A DNA stretch of 41,275 bases from an uncultured Alphaproteobacteria bacterium (GTDB lineage Bacteria > Pseudomonadota > Alphaproteobacteria > UBA8366 > JADFVY01). The translations under genes and the position numbers were made by a program. The notes under the pieces are model-generated. The model was not told the origin of the DNA, ran no database searches, and saw nothing but the letters and a program-made list of their open reading frames with translations. The stretch covers positions 1 through 41,275 of the forward strand of contig CAMYNJ010000145.1 of assembly GCA_947259795.1 (NCBI GenBank), in the 5' to 3' direction. This document shows positions 6,949-14,315 of this stretch, piece after piece. Each line of letters begins with the position of its first letter. The first letter of the stretch is position 1.

Positions 6949-8637
6949 ATGTTTACACGCCGTGATTTTTTCACCCTCGCCGCCGCGACCGCCACCCTCA
7001 TGGGGGGAGCCGGCGGGTTGGCGCGGGCCGCGGCGCAGCAAAAAATCACCCAGGACGACCTTCTCAAGTTCGACCCGGTCGGCCAGGTCACGCTGCTGCA
7101 TATTACCGATATCCACGCCCAGCTGGTCCCGATCTATTTCCGGGAACCTTCGGTCAATCTGGGCGTCGCAGAAGTCAAGGGCCTGCCGCCGCATATCACC
7201 GGCAAGGATTTCCTCAAGGAATTTTCCATTCCCGCCACGTCGCCCGAAGGCTATGCGCTGAGCAGCAATGATTTCACTGCGCTGGCGAAGAATTACGGCA
7301 AGGTTGGCGGACTCGACCGCCTGGCCACGCTGATCAAGGCGATTCGCGCGCAACGGCCGGCCAACACGCTGTTCCTCGACGGCGGCGATACCTGGCAGGG
7401 GTCCTACACCTCGCTGCAGGAAACAGGCGCCGATATGGTGCGCGCGATGAACGCCCTGGGCACGGACGCCATGACCGCCCATTGGGAATTCACGTACGGC
7501 ACCGACCGGGTCCAGGAACTGGTCGAAATGCTGGAGTTCCCCTTCCTTGCGGGCAATGTGCGCGATACCGAATGGGAGGAGCCGGTTTTCGACGGCGTCG
7601 CCTATTTCGAGCGCGGCGGTGTGAAGATCGGCGTGGTCGGCCAGGCCTTCCCCTACACGCCGGTCGCCAACCCGCGCTATATGATCCCGAGCTGGAGCTT
7701 CGGCATCCAGGAAAAGCGGGTCCAGGAACTCGTCGACGAGGCCCGCGCGGGCGGCGCCGAGCTTGTCGTCCTGCTGAGCCATAACGGCTTCGACGTCGAC
7801 CGCAAGATGGCCGGCCGTGTTACCGGAATCGACGTGATCCTGACCGGCCATACACACGACGCCCTGCCCGTGGTGCTGGAGGAAAAAGGCACGCTGCTGG
7901 TGGCTTCCGGTTCGCATGGCAAGTTCCTGTCCCGCCTCGATATCGAGGTCAAGGGCGGCAAGATGACGAATTACAATTACCGCCTGATTCCGGTCTTTTC
8001 CGACGTCATCGAACCGGATCCGGAGATCTCGGCAATCGTCAAGGGCATCCGCGAACCGCATGAGGCGGAACTGACCCGCGTGCTCGGCCGTACCGAGAGC
8101 CTGCTATACCGCCGCGGCAATTTCAACGGCACCTTCGATGATCTCATATGCCAGGCGCTGATGGAGCAACGCGACGCCCAGATCGCCCTGTCGCCCGGTT
8201 TCCGCTGGGGTGCGTCCCTGCTGCCCGGCCAGGACATCACGGTGGAAGACGTCTACAACATGACCTCGATCACCTATCCCGCCGCCTACCGCAACGAATT
8301 CACCGGCGAATTCCTGAAGGTCATTTTGGAGGACGTGGCGGACAATCTGTTCAATCCGGACCCCTATTACCAGCAGGGCGGCGACATGGTGCGCGTCGGC
8401 GGCATGTCCTATGCGATCAATCCGAACAATGCCATGGGCAGGCGCATCTCGGACATGAAGCTGATCGCCACCGGCGAGGCGATCGATCCGGCCAAGACCT
8501 ATACCGTGGCCGGCTGGGCCTCGGTCAATGAAGGCACCGAGGGCCCGCCGATCTGGGATGTGGTGAACGGCTATATCGAGGACAAGAAGGTCGTCAACGT
8601 GCCGGAGAACAAGAATATCAGAATCAGCGGCAGTTGA
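6949..8637 (+). CDS. soxB: SoxB, dimanganese S-sulfosulfanyl-L-cysteine sulfohydrolase
   Basis: The 562-residue protein is of the usual SoxB length. A Tat-type leader begins MFTRRDFFTLAAATATLMGG. The 5'-nucleotidase/metallophosphatase core shows LLHITDIHAQ (Asp54, His56), LDGGDTWQGS (about residues 143-152), AHWEFTYG and ILTGHTHD. SoxB hydrolyses the terminal sulfone from the SoxY-bound cysteine S-thiosulfonate, releasing sulfate in the periplasm. GGGAG lies about 11 bases before the ATG. It is separated from soxA by a hairpin and followed 32 bases later by ccdA. No frame damage is visible, in contrast with soxY, which argues against long-standing decay of the whole locus. Confidence 0.95.
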   Translation: MFTRRDFFTLAAATATLMGGAGGLARAAAQQKITQDDLLKFDPVGQVTLLHITDIHAQLVPIYFREPSVNLGVAEVKGLPPHITGKDFLKEFSIPATSPEGYALSSNDFTALAKNYGKVGGLDRLATLIKAIRAQRPANTLFLDGGDTWQGSYTSLQETGADMVRAMNALGTDAMTAHWEFTYGTDRVQELVEMLEFPFLAGNVRDTEWEEPVFDGVAYFERGGVKIGVVGQAFPYTPVANPRYMIPSWSFGIQEKRVQELVDEARAGGAELVVLLSHNGFDVDRKMAGRVTGIDVILTGHTHDALPVVLEEKGTLLVASGSHGKFLSRLDIEVKGGKMTNYNYRLIPVFSDVIEPDPEISAIVKGIREPHEAELTRVLGRTESLLYRRGNFNGTFDDLICQALMEQRDAQIALSPGFRWGASLLPGQDITVEDVYNMTSITYPAAYRNEFTGEFLKVILEDVADNLFNPDPYYQQGGDMVRVGGMSYAINPNNAMGRRISDMKLIATGEAIDPAKTYTVAGWASVNEGTEGPPIWDVVNGYIEDKKVVNVPENKNIRISGS

Positions 8638-8669
8638 TGGCCGGCAAGCGCGCAGAGAGAGGGCGGTAA

Positions 8670-9419
8670 ATGGTCGGTCTGGATGTTTCGTTCGGCGGCG
8701 CCTTCCTGGCCGGCCTGTTGAGTTTCCTGTCTCCCTGCATCTTGCCGCTGGTGCCGCCTTACCTTTGTTTCCTGGGCGGAGTCAGCCTGCAACAGCTGGA
8801 GGAAGGCGGGGAGGTCGACCGCGGCGCGATGCGCCGGGTTGTGCTGGCCTCGGTCGTTTTCGTCCTGGGCTTCGCCACCGTTTTCATCGCCTTCGGGGCG
8901 ACCGCCTCGTATCTCGGACAGATGCTGGCGGAAAATTTCGAAATCCTGTCCTGGATCGCCGGCGCCCTGATCGTTGTGCTTGGGCTGCATTTCCTCGGCG
9001 TTTTCCGGATCGCCCTGCTCTATCGCGAGGCCCGCTTCCATGTCGAAAGGAAGCCGGCCGGACTGATCGGCGCCTATGTCATCGGCCTGGCCTTCGCCTT
9101 CGGCTGGACTCCCTGCGTGGGACCGGTGCTGGCCGGCGTCCTGATGATCGCCGGGGCGGAGGATTCCGCCTTCCAGGGAGCCGCACTGCTGGCGGCCTAT
9201 GCGGGCGGCATCGGGGTACCCTTCATCGGCGCCGCCTTCTTCGCGCCCCTGTTCATGCGTTTCATGGCCCGTTTCCGCCGTTACCAGGGCTGGATCGAAC
9301 GCATCCTCGGCGCGCTGCTGGTGCTTACCGGTATCCTGTTCATTACGGGCGGCATCAACGATATCGGGAACTGGCTGCTGCTAACCTTCCCTGATCTGTT
9401 CGGCACCGTCATCAGATAA
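8670..9419 (+). CDS. ccdA: CcdA/SoxV thiol-reductant transmembrane transporter
   Basis: This is a 249-residue polytopic protein with six likely membrane spans. The two redox cysteines are in LLSFLSPCILPLVPPY (Cys23) and FGWTPCVGPVLAGVLM, which is the CcdA arrangement. CcdA-type proteins pass electrons from cytoplasmic thioredoxin to periplasmic thioredoxins; the version in sox operons is called SoxV and feeds SoxW/SoxS. The purine-rich AGAGAGGGCGG precedes the ATG at 8670. Location straight after soxB, with three periplasmic thioredoxin-like genes in the same locus, makes the SoxV role likely. A general cytochrome c maturation role cannot be excluded. Confidence 0.9.
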   Translation: MVGLDVSFGGAFLAGLLSFLSPCILPLVPPYLCFLGGVSLQQLEEGGEVDRGAMRRVVLASVVFVLGFATVFIAFGATASYLGQMLAENFEILSWIAGALIVVLGLHFLGVFRIALLYREARFHVERKPAGLIGAYVIGLAFAFGWTPCVGPVLAGVLMIAGAEDSAFQGAALLAAYAGGIGVPFIGAAFFAPLFMRFMARFRRYQGWIERILGALLVLTGILFITGGINDIGNWLLLTFPDLFGTVIR

Positions 9420-9425
9420 TGCCCC

Positions 9426-10163
9426 CTACCCGAACCGCAGGAACATGATCCGCTCGTAGGAGCGCAGTTCGCCGATCCCGATCCGGTAGAGCAGCAGGTC
9501 TTTCGTCTCCAGCGATTTCAGCAGTTTCCCCATGCTCTCGTTCGCGCCGTCGACCAACCGTTTGAATTCCGGGTCGGTGGCGACCTCGCGCGCTGCCTGA
9601 TCCCGGCATTTTTCGAATAGCGCCTCGACGATAGCCGCCTGCTCGCGCACCATGGCGACGGCCGAAGCGTCCCCCAGATCCCTGACTTCGCGGCGATATC
9701 GCGCCAGCACATCCATCGCCGCGCTGAGCGCATTCACGTGGTCGGAATATGTAACGACGTTGTTGCGCCGGCGCAGGTCTCCCAAAATGTCCCGTATCGG
9801 ATTGATCGCGCCCGTCGCGGCTTCCGGGTCGCCCGCATCCAGCGCGTCCAGGCCCGTCTCGGCGCGCGCAAGGACGTCCTGAAGCGTTTTCTTCCAGTCG
9901 GCATCCCCGGCATAGTCGGCCGGCGGGTGGTCTGCATACATCTCCACCAGCGCAGTCCATTTGACAATGAATTCATCGAGCGCCAGTCCCGCCACGGCCA
10001 CGTTGCCGGTTCGCGCGTAGAACGCGGCCTCGCGGTAATGGGCGTAAGCGTCCGCCTGTGCCAATACGAACCCAGGCGCATCGCCCGCCCGGCCCGGCGG
10101 CGCCAGAACGGCCAGGAAGACAAGCGCCAGGGCTGCTGCCCGGCCTTTAAGGAAAATACGCAT
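9426..10163 (-). CDS. Secreted alpha-helical protein of unknown function
   Basis: From the ATG at 10163 the product is 245 residues (a start three codons upstream at 10172 would leave only two bases between AGGAG and the ATG). It has a signal peptide (MRIFLKGRAAALALVFLAVLAPPGRA), then an almost entirely helical mature chain rich in Ala, Asp, Glu and Arg, with one cysteine in EKCRDQAARE. Helix content is reminiscent of cytochrome c'-like bundles, but there is no CxxCH, so haem attachment is not supported. I do not recognise the family. It starts two bases after the hydrolase stop, so the pair forms a leftward operon convergent with ccdA, within the sox locus. Confidence 0.75.
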   Translation of the reverse strand: MRIFLKGRAAALALVFLAVLAPPGRAGDAPGFVLAQADAYAHYREAAFYARTGNVAVAGLALDEFIVKWTALVEMYADHPPADYAGDADWKKTLQDVLARAETGLDALDAGDPEAATGAINPIRDILGDLRRRNNVVTYSDHVNALSAAMDVLARYRREVRDLGDASAVAMVREQAAIVEALFEKCRDQAAREVATDPEFKRLVDGANESMGKLLKSLETKDLLLYRIGIGELRSYERIMFLRFG

Positions 10164-10165
10164 TC

Positions 10166-11062
10166 TCACCATCGCTCCTGCAGAAACTCGTCAACCGCGT
10201 CGGCCACGTCTTCCATGAACAAGTCCAGGAAGAAATGGTCGGCGCCGTCGACTTCCAGGAACTGAAGATTTTCGCCCGTCAGGGGCGTCACGAGATCCTT
10301 GAGTCCCTCCACGACCCTGTCCTCGCTGCCCGCGATCACGAGTGTCGGCTTGTCGATCTTCGGCAGCAATGTCGGCGTGTCGCGCCTCGGGTCAGCGGCG
10401 TAATAGCTGATAAAACTCGCCGCGCTCACGGTGGCGTTTTCGCACTGAAGGAAGGGCACGCCCTTAAGCTGCGCGTCGGGCGCCATACCCCCCGCCTTTT
10501 GCAGCAATGTCGAAAGATCCCTTCCGAAGCGGCGCTTGTAGCTGGCCGCCGTTGTATCATGGTCCGATGTCGCGGGCGCCAGCAGCAACACGGCGCGCAG
10601 CGCGGGGTCGTCGCGTTCCGCCGCGAACCAGGCGGTCTGGTTGCCGCCGCGCGAATGCCCCATCAATGCGATGCGGTCTGCCCCCTGCCCCTTCAGCCAG
10701 CCCATCCAGGCGTCGATCTCGTCCAGCGCATCGTCATGCCTGTGCCGGTTGACCCCAATCGCGCAGTCATAGAAACCAGTCCGGTTATCGATGCCAAATC
10801 CCAGATTGATTGCCAACGAGGCGATGCCCCGTTCGGCCAGCGCGTCGCGCAACAAGGTGATAGTCTCCATCCCGCTATGGGCCAGCGTTCCGTGGGTGAT
10901 CAGCACCACCCCTTCACCCAGCGAGCCGCCGTCGGGGACGGTCAGTTCGCCATTCAGCCGGACACCCTTGTAGGACAGTTGAACCGGTTCCGCCTGCACC
11001 GGCAAGTCGGCGAGCAGTATCGCCGCTGCGGCAACGATACCAATAACGAATCCCTTCACCAT
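10166..11062 (-). CDS. Secreted alpha/beta hydrolase in the sox locus
   Basis: The 298-residue protein begins with a signal peptide (MVKGFVIGIVAAAAILLADLPVQA). It shows an alpha/beta-hydrolase core: an oxyanion-loop-like VVLITHGTLAHSG, nucleophile elbow MGHSRGG with Ser137, acid in VIAGSEDRV and a catalytic His in VDGADHFF. The fold is clear; the substrate is not. Related serine hydrolases are annotated beside sox genes in several alphaproteobacteria, but no sulfur-specific activity is established to my knowledge. It is divergent from the first CPYC thioredoxin across a 107-base gap with an inverted repeat, which suggests coordinated expression with the sox genes. Confidence 0.83.
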   Translation of the reverse strand: MVKGFVIGIVAAAAILLADLPVQAEPVQLSYKGVRLNGELTVPDGGSLGEGVVLITHGTLAHSGMETITLLRDALAERGIASLAINLGFGIDNRTGFYDCAIGVNRHRHDDALDEIDAWMGWLKGQGADRIALMGHSRGGNQTAWFAAERDDPALRAVLLLAPATSDHDTTAASYKRRFGRDLSTLLQKAGGMAPDAQLKGVPFLQCENATVSAASFISYYAADPRRDTPTLLPKIDKPTLVIAGSEDRVVEGLKDLVTPLTGENLQFLEVDGADHFFLDLFMEDVADAVDEFLQERW

Positions 11063-11140
11063 ATTCGCATCCTGCGATCAATTTATTGCCAGATCATGCC
11101 GCAATGTTTTGCTGCGCGCGTTATGCTAACATAGTAGAAA

Positions 11141-11160
11141 TTGAATATGAATGAATTCAA
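11141..11160. promoter_or_regulatory. TTGAAT-N8-ATTCAA inverted repeat between hydrolase and thioredoxin genes
   Basis: TTGAAT (11141-11146) and ATTCAA (11155-11160) form a perfect inverted repeat with eight bases between, containing the GAATATG word also seen three times, in either orientation, at the soxX promoter. The right half ends nine bases before the thioredoxin ATG, so a bound repressor would block transcription or overlap the leader. Binding by the locus ArsR-type regulator is an inference. Confidence 0.5.
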
Positions 11161-11169
11161 GCGGAGTCC

Positions 11170-11757
11170 ATGACGATGTCCCTTTGGCGCCTGATCTCCT
11201 TGTTGCTGGTCACGCTGTATGCGCCGTCGGCGCTTGCCGACGATGATTACACGGGTCCGATCGAGACCGAGGACGGGATGTATACCGAATCCTGGTTCCT
11301 GCAGAGTTTCCTGGACCTGGCGGAAGACCTGGAGGAAGCGAATTCGCAAGGCAAGCGCTTCGTGATCATGTGGGAACTGAAGGGCTGTCCCTACTGCAAA
11401 GAAACCCATTTCGTGAATCTCGCCGACGAGGAAATCCGCCATTTCGTGCGCGAGAACTTTGTCGTCCTGCAACTCAATGTCCAGGGCTCGCGCGCGATCA
11501 CCGATTTCGACGGCGAGGAACTGGAGGAACGGGCGCTGGCCCGCAAATACGGCATCCGTTACACGCCGACCTTTCAGTTCTTCGGCGAGGACGCCGCGGC
11601 AATGGCCGATCTGGAGCCGCGCCAGCGCGAAGCCACCCGCATGTTCAACTTGTTCAAGCCGGCCCTGTTCCTGGCGACGTTCCGCTACGTACAGGAACGG
11701 GCCTATGAAACGGAAAAACTGCGCAGCTACCTGAAGCGACAGCTCAAGGACAGCTGA
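11170..11757 (+). CDS. SoxW-like periplasmic thioredoxin, first of a tandem pair
   Basis: A 195-residue protein with signal peptide (MTMSLWRLISLLLVTLYAPSALA) and a thioredoxin domain with the redox site GCPYC (Cys73/Cys76). Other parts are GKRFVIMWELKG, the DFDGEELEERALARKYGIRYTPTFQFF cis-Pro segment and a helical C-terminus. GGAG is present seven bases before the ATG. The domain layout matches SoxW-type proteins that receive electrons from SoxV/CcdA. The next gene is a clear paralogue: shared WF-x-x-(S/T)FLDL-x-EDL, GK-R-(F/L)VI-(M/I)WE, CPYCK-TH and TDFDGE. The pair is probably a local duplication and forms one operon, 35 bases apart. Confidence 0.85.
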   Translation: MTMSLWRLISLLLVTLYAPSALADDDYTGPIETEDGMYTESWFLQSFLDLAEDLEEANSQGKRFVIMWELKGCPYCKETHFVNLADEEIRHFVRENFVVLQLNVQGSRAITDFDGEELEERALARKYGIRYTPTFQFFGEDAAAMADLEPRQREATRMFNLFKPALFLATFRYVQERAYETEKLRSYLKRQLKDS

Positions 11758-11792
11758 AACGACAAGAAATAAAATCGATGGAGAGGTTTGAA

Positions 11793-12470
11793 ATGCCTGC
11801 AATAAAACTAATCGGTCGCATGGCCTTAGCGGTGGCGCTGCTGGCCGCGGGTCCCACCCTGGCCGCCGAAACCAAGGACGGCGCAGTCAGCCTGCCGATG
11901 CCGGCGCTGGGCGACGACAGCCTGCATAAGCAGGCCTGGTTCCAGGATACCTTCCTCGACCTGAAGGAAGATCTGGCCGAGGCCAAATCCCTGGGCAAAC
12001 GCCTGGTCATCATCTGGGAACAGCGCGGCTGCCCCTACTGCAAGAAAACCCATGATCTCAATTTCCGGATTCCGCGGATCGCCAATTACGTGAAGGACAA
12101 TTTCTTCGTCCTGCAGCTCAATCTGTGGGGCGACCGCGAGGTGACGGATTTCGACGGCGAGGTTTTGTCGGAGAAAGACTTTGCCCGCAAGAACCGGGTG
12201 CTGTTTACCCCGACCTTCCAGTTCTTCCCCGAAAAGCCGGAAGAAGCCGCGGGCCAGCCGGCATGGCGGGCCGAAATCCATCGCATGCCCGGCTTTTTCT
12301 GGCCGTTCCACTTCTACTACCAGTTCCGCTATGTGAAGGAGAACGGCTATATCGAACAGCCGAGCTTCCAGCGCTGGCTGGACGGCCAGGGCGACAAGCT
12401 GCGCGAGGCGGGCATAAATGTGGAAGAAGCCCTGCACGCGGAATCGCTACATCTGCCCGAGGGATTCTGA
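11793..12470 (+). CDS. SoxW-like periplasmic thioredoxin, second of a tandem pair
   Basis: The start is set at ATG 11793 because GGAGAGG lies just upstream; the track start 11778 overlaps that ribosome site. The 225-residue protein has a signal peptide (MPAIKLIGRMALAVALLAAGPTLA), a CPYC site at Cys80/Cys83, VLQLNLWGDREVTDFDGE, and LFTPTFQFFPE. Relative to its upstream paralogue it has an insertion after the cis-Pro strand (PEKPEEAAGQPAWRAEIHRMPG) and a longer C-terminal tail ending LHLPEGF. Two thioredoxins of the same design imply different partners or redox directions, for instance one for SoxY and one for the haem-ligand persulfide of SoxA, but that is speculation. Confidence 0.84.
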   Translation: MPAIKLIGRMALAVALLAAGPTLAAETKDGAVSLPMPALGDDSLHKQAWFQDTFLDLKEDLAEAKSLGKRLVIIWEQRGCPYCKKTHDLNFRIPRIANYVKDNFFVLQLNLWGDREVTDFDGEVLSEKDFARKNRVLFTPTFQFFPEKPEEAAGQPAWRAEIHRMPGFFWPFHFYYQFRYVKENGYIEQPSFQRWLDGQGDKLREAGINVEEALHAESLHLPEGF

Positions 12471-12489
12471 CGCGCCCGCCGGCGGCGCC

Positions 12490-13302
12490 CTATAGCAGGG
12501 ACGCCACGCCGGCGGCTTCCGCCTTTTCTACGGCCGCGGACAGCCGGCTATATTCGCTTTCCGGCGGGAAATGCATCCCGACGATGCCGAACGCCTTTCG
12601 CGCATCGGCCAGTTCCGGGTCCGCCGCGGCGGCGGCCAGGCCTTCCCGCATGGCGGCGATATCGCGCGCCGTGGCCGCCCGCCCGGCGATCAGCGGCAGG
12701 CCGGGCATCGCGGGCGTCCGGCACAGAACGCGCGTAGCGGCGACCGCCGGCGGCCTGTGCCGGACCAGCGTCGCATGGGTGACGCAATCGATTGCGGCGA
12801 AATCCGCCTGCCCGCCGGCCACCGCTGCGATGCTAGCGGCATGGCTGCCCGTTGCCGTCGCTCGGCAAAAGGGACCGCCCTGCCCGCCTTCCAGCGCGAT
12901 GAGCAAACGGAGCGCATGATGTCCCGACCAGGAATCCATGCTGTTCACGGCGCAGCGACTACCGCGCAAATCCCGGAACGATCCCCGGGGCGCATCCTCA
13001 CGAACGATCACCAGACTGCAATAGTCGGGCCCGTCGCAGCCCGGCGCGTCGTAACAGGGCGTCGCCAGCAGCGAGACCTTGCCGGCAAGGCTGGCGACGA
13101 AGGGATAACCGCAGGTCTGGCTGAACAGTAAATCCGGCCTCAGCCAGAACGCCGTGCCTTTGCCCGGGCGGGCCAGCCCGGCCGGCGGATCGGTCAGACC
13201 AGCCGCGGCGAAATGCCCGGCGATCCCGGTCCACCAGGCGTCGGTCGCGGCAGCCGTCTCGGCTATTTCGTACATCGGCAGCGAGGCGACGCGTTCAGCC
13301 AT
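12490..13302 (-). CDS. PhnD-like periplasmic-binding-fold protein without signal peptide
   Basis: The 270-residue protein resembles the PhnD/phosphate-phosphonate binding family. It opens with ASLPMYEIAETAAATDAWW, then LLFSQTCGYPF, LVIVREDAPRGSFRDLRGSRCAVNSMDSWSGHHALR, and AAVAGGQADFAAIDCVTHATL, all positions conserved in that family. It lacks a signal peptide, so it is probably cytoplasmic and used as a ligand sensor or enzyme-like protein rather than a transporter component; no permease or ATPase gene is adjacent. Its start overlaps the XRE regulator stop by eight bases, so the two are translationally coupled. The ligand is unknown. Confidence 0.78.
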   Translation of the reverse strand: MAERVASLPMYEIAETAAATDAWWTGIAGHFAAAGLTDPPAGLARPGKGTAFWLRPDLLFSQTCGYPFVASLAGKVSLLATPCYDAPGCDGPDYCSLVIVREDAPRGSFRDLRGSRCAVNSMDSWSGHHALRLLIALEGGQGGPFCRATATGSHAASIAAVAGGQADFAAIDCVTHATLVRHRPPAVAATRVLCRTPAMPGLPLIAGRAATARDIAAMREGLAAAAADPELADARKAFGIVGMHFPPESEYSRLSAAVEKAEAAGVASLL

Positions 13303-14179
13303 CTCCGATTTCCGCCGACAGATCGCGCAGGAAAGTGGCGGTCTCGGTCGCCTGCACCGTCGCGGCCCGCACCAGCCCGTCGAAATGGCGCATCAGCACC
13401 CTGATATGCGGCGTCGTCGTGAAGACGAAATACATCTGTCCCACGTAGACCGCCGCGCGGACCGGCCCGAAGATGGTGTAGGGCGTCGAATAATGCGTCA
13501 TCGCGTCGAACAGGTTGACGCGCAGCGAGGGATAAAGCTCCTCCACGATCTCCGCCATTTCATCGAGCTGCGCCGCGCGTACCGCGGGCGCAAGACCCTG
13601 CCAGCGTTCCTCGCCCCGCGCAAAGGCCTCCAGCGTCTGGCGCGGCATGCAGATTTCCATGTCGGTATCCGGCAGCCGCGTATAGGCCAGCTGCCCGTGC
13701 GAGGCGACGATTGCCTGGTCGGCGGTTTTGGCGACATAATCGCGGTATTCGAACCGCATGACATCCTCGGTCTTGACCAGGTCCGGCAGCGTGGTGGGGA
13801 CATAGCGAATCCTGTAGCCCGCCGCCTCGACATGCCAGCGGGCCAGGTTTTCATCCACCGGCGTCTGGGCGCTGGGCGTGAATTGCAGCGATTCCTGTAA
13901 CACGTCCGCACCCAGCTTGGCCTCATGACTCAGCCCCAGAAGCCAATCCAGACTGACCCTCAGCGCAGAGGCGATGGCCGCGACCGTATCGGCGCGCGGC
14001 AGCCGGTCATTGTCGGGCGACAGCAGTTGCGACAGGGTCGAGCGATCAATCCCGGTCCGCCGGGCCAGCGCCGACCGGCTCAATCCCGCGCTCTCCAGCG
14101 CCTCGAGAAAACGGGTCCGGAATACAACAACTGTTTCGCGCCGGTCGAAGACCAGCCGTTCGTCTGGTTTATCCCGCAT
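13295..14179 (-). CDS. XRE-family regulator with large C-terminal domain
   Basis: The 294-residue protein starts with a helix-turn-helix of the Cro/C1 type at about residues 18-82 (FLEALESAGLSRSALARRTGIDRSTLSQLLS...LPRADTVAAIASALRVSLDWLLGL). A 200-residue C-terminal domain follows, with RYVPTTLPDLVKTEDVMRFEY and GPVRAAVYVGQMYFVFTTTPHIRVLMRHFDGLVRAA; I do not recognise this domain, which probably senses a ligand or oligomerises. It is coupled to the PhnD-like gene and divergent from the fatty acid desaturase across 136 bases, the classic layout for a regulator controlling its neighbour. A desaturase target is an inference from layout only. Confidence 0.85.
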   Translation of the reverse strand: MRDKPDERLVFDRRETVVVFRTRFLEALESAGLSRSALARRTGIDRSTLSQLLSPDNDRLPRADTVAAIASALRVSLDWLLGLSHEAKLGADVLQESLQFTPSAQTPVDENLARWHVEAAGYRIRYVPTTLPDLVKTEDVMRFEYRDYVAKTADQAIVASHGQLAYTRLPDTDMEICMPRQTLEAFARGEERWQGLAPAVRAAQLDEMAEIVEELYPSLRVNLFDAMTHYSTPYTIFGPVRAAVYVGQMYFVFTTTPHIRVLMRHFDGLVRAATVQATETATFLRDLSAEIGDG

Positions 14180-14315
14180 TGTCGCGTTTTATCATCAATA
14201 GTGTGACTCTACAACATATTTAACGTGTTTGTGACAACTAACTCATTGCTCGAGCTTTTATTAGTGAAGATACTGACAAATAATACTTTTCGCAGCCAAC
14301 AAAAACCGTGCGGCA
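14180..14315. promoter_or_regulatory. Divergent promoter region between XRE regulator and desaturase
   Basis: This 136-base AT-rich gap holds related words GTGTGACTCTACAACA (around 14200) and TTTGTGACAACTAAC (around 14228), each containing GTGAC-N0-4-CAAC-like elements. They are candidate sites for the divergent XRE regulator. No perfect long palindrome is present and promoter boxes cannot be placed with confidence. Confidence 0.35.

Noticed and set aside
5435-8061. Minus-strand ORFs 5435-6739 and 6820-8061
   Set aside because: Shadows of soxZ, soxA and soxB, which have complete motifs on the plus strand.
9426-10163. Cytochrome c'-type haem protein
   Set aside because: Only one cysteine (CRDQA) and no CxxCH motif.
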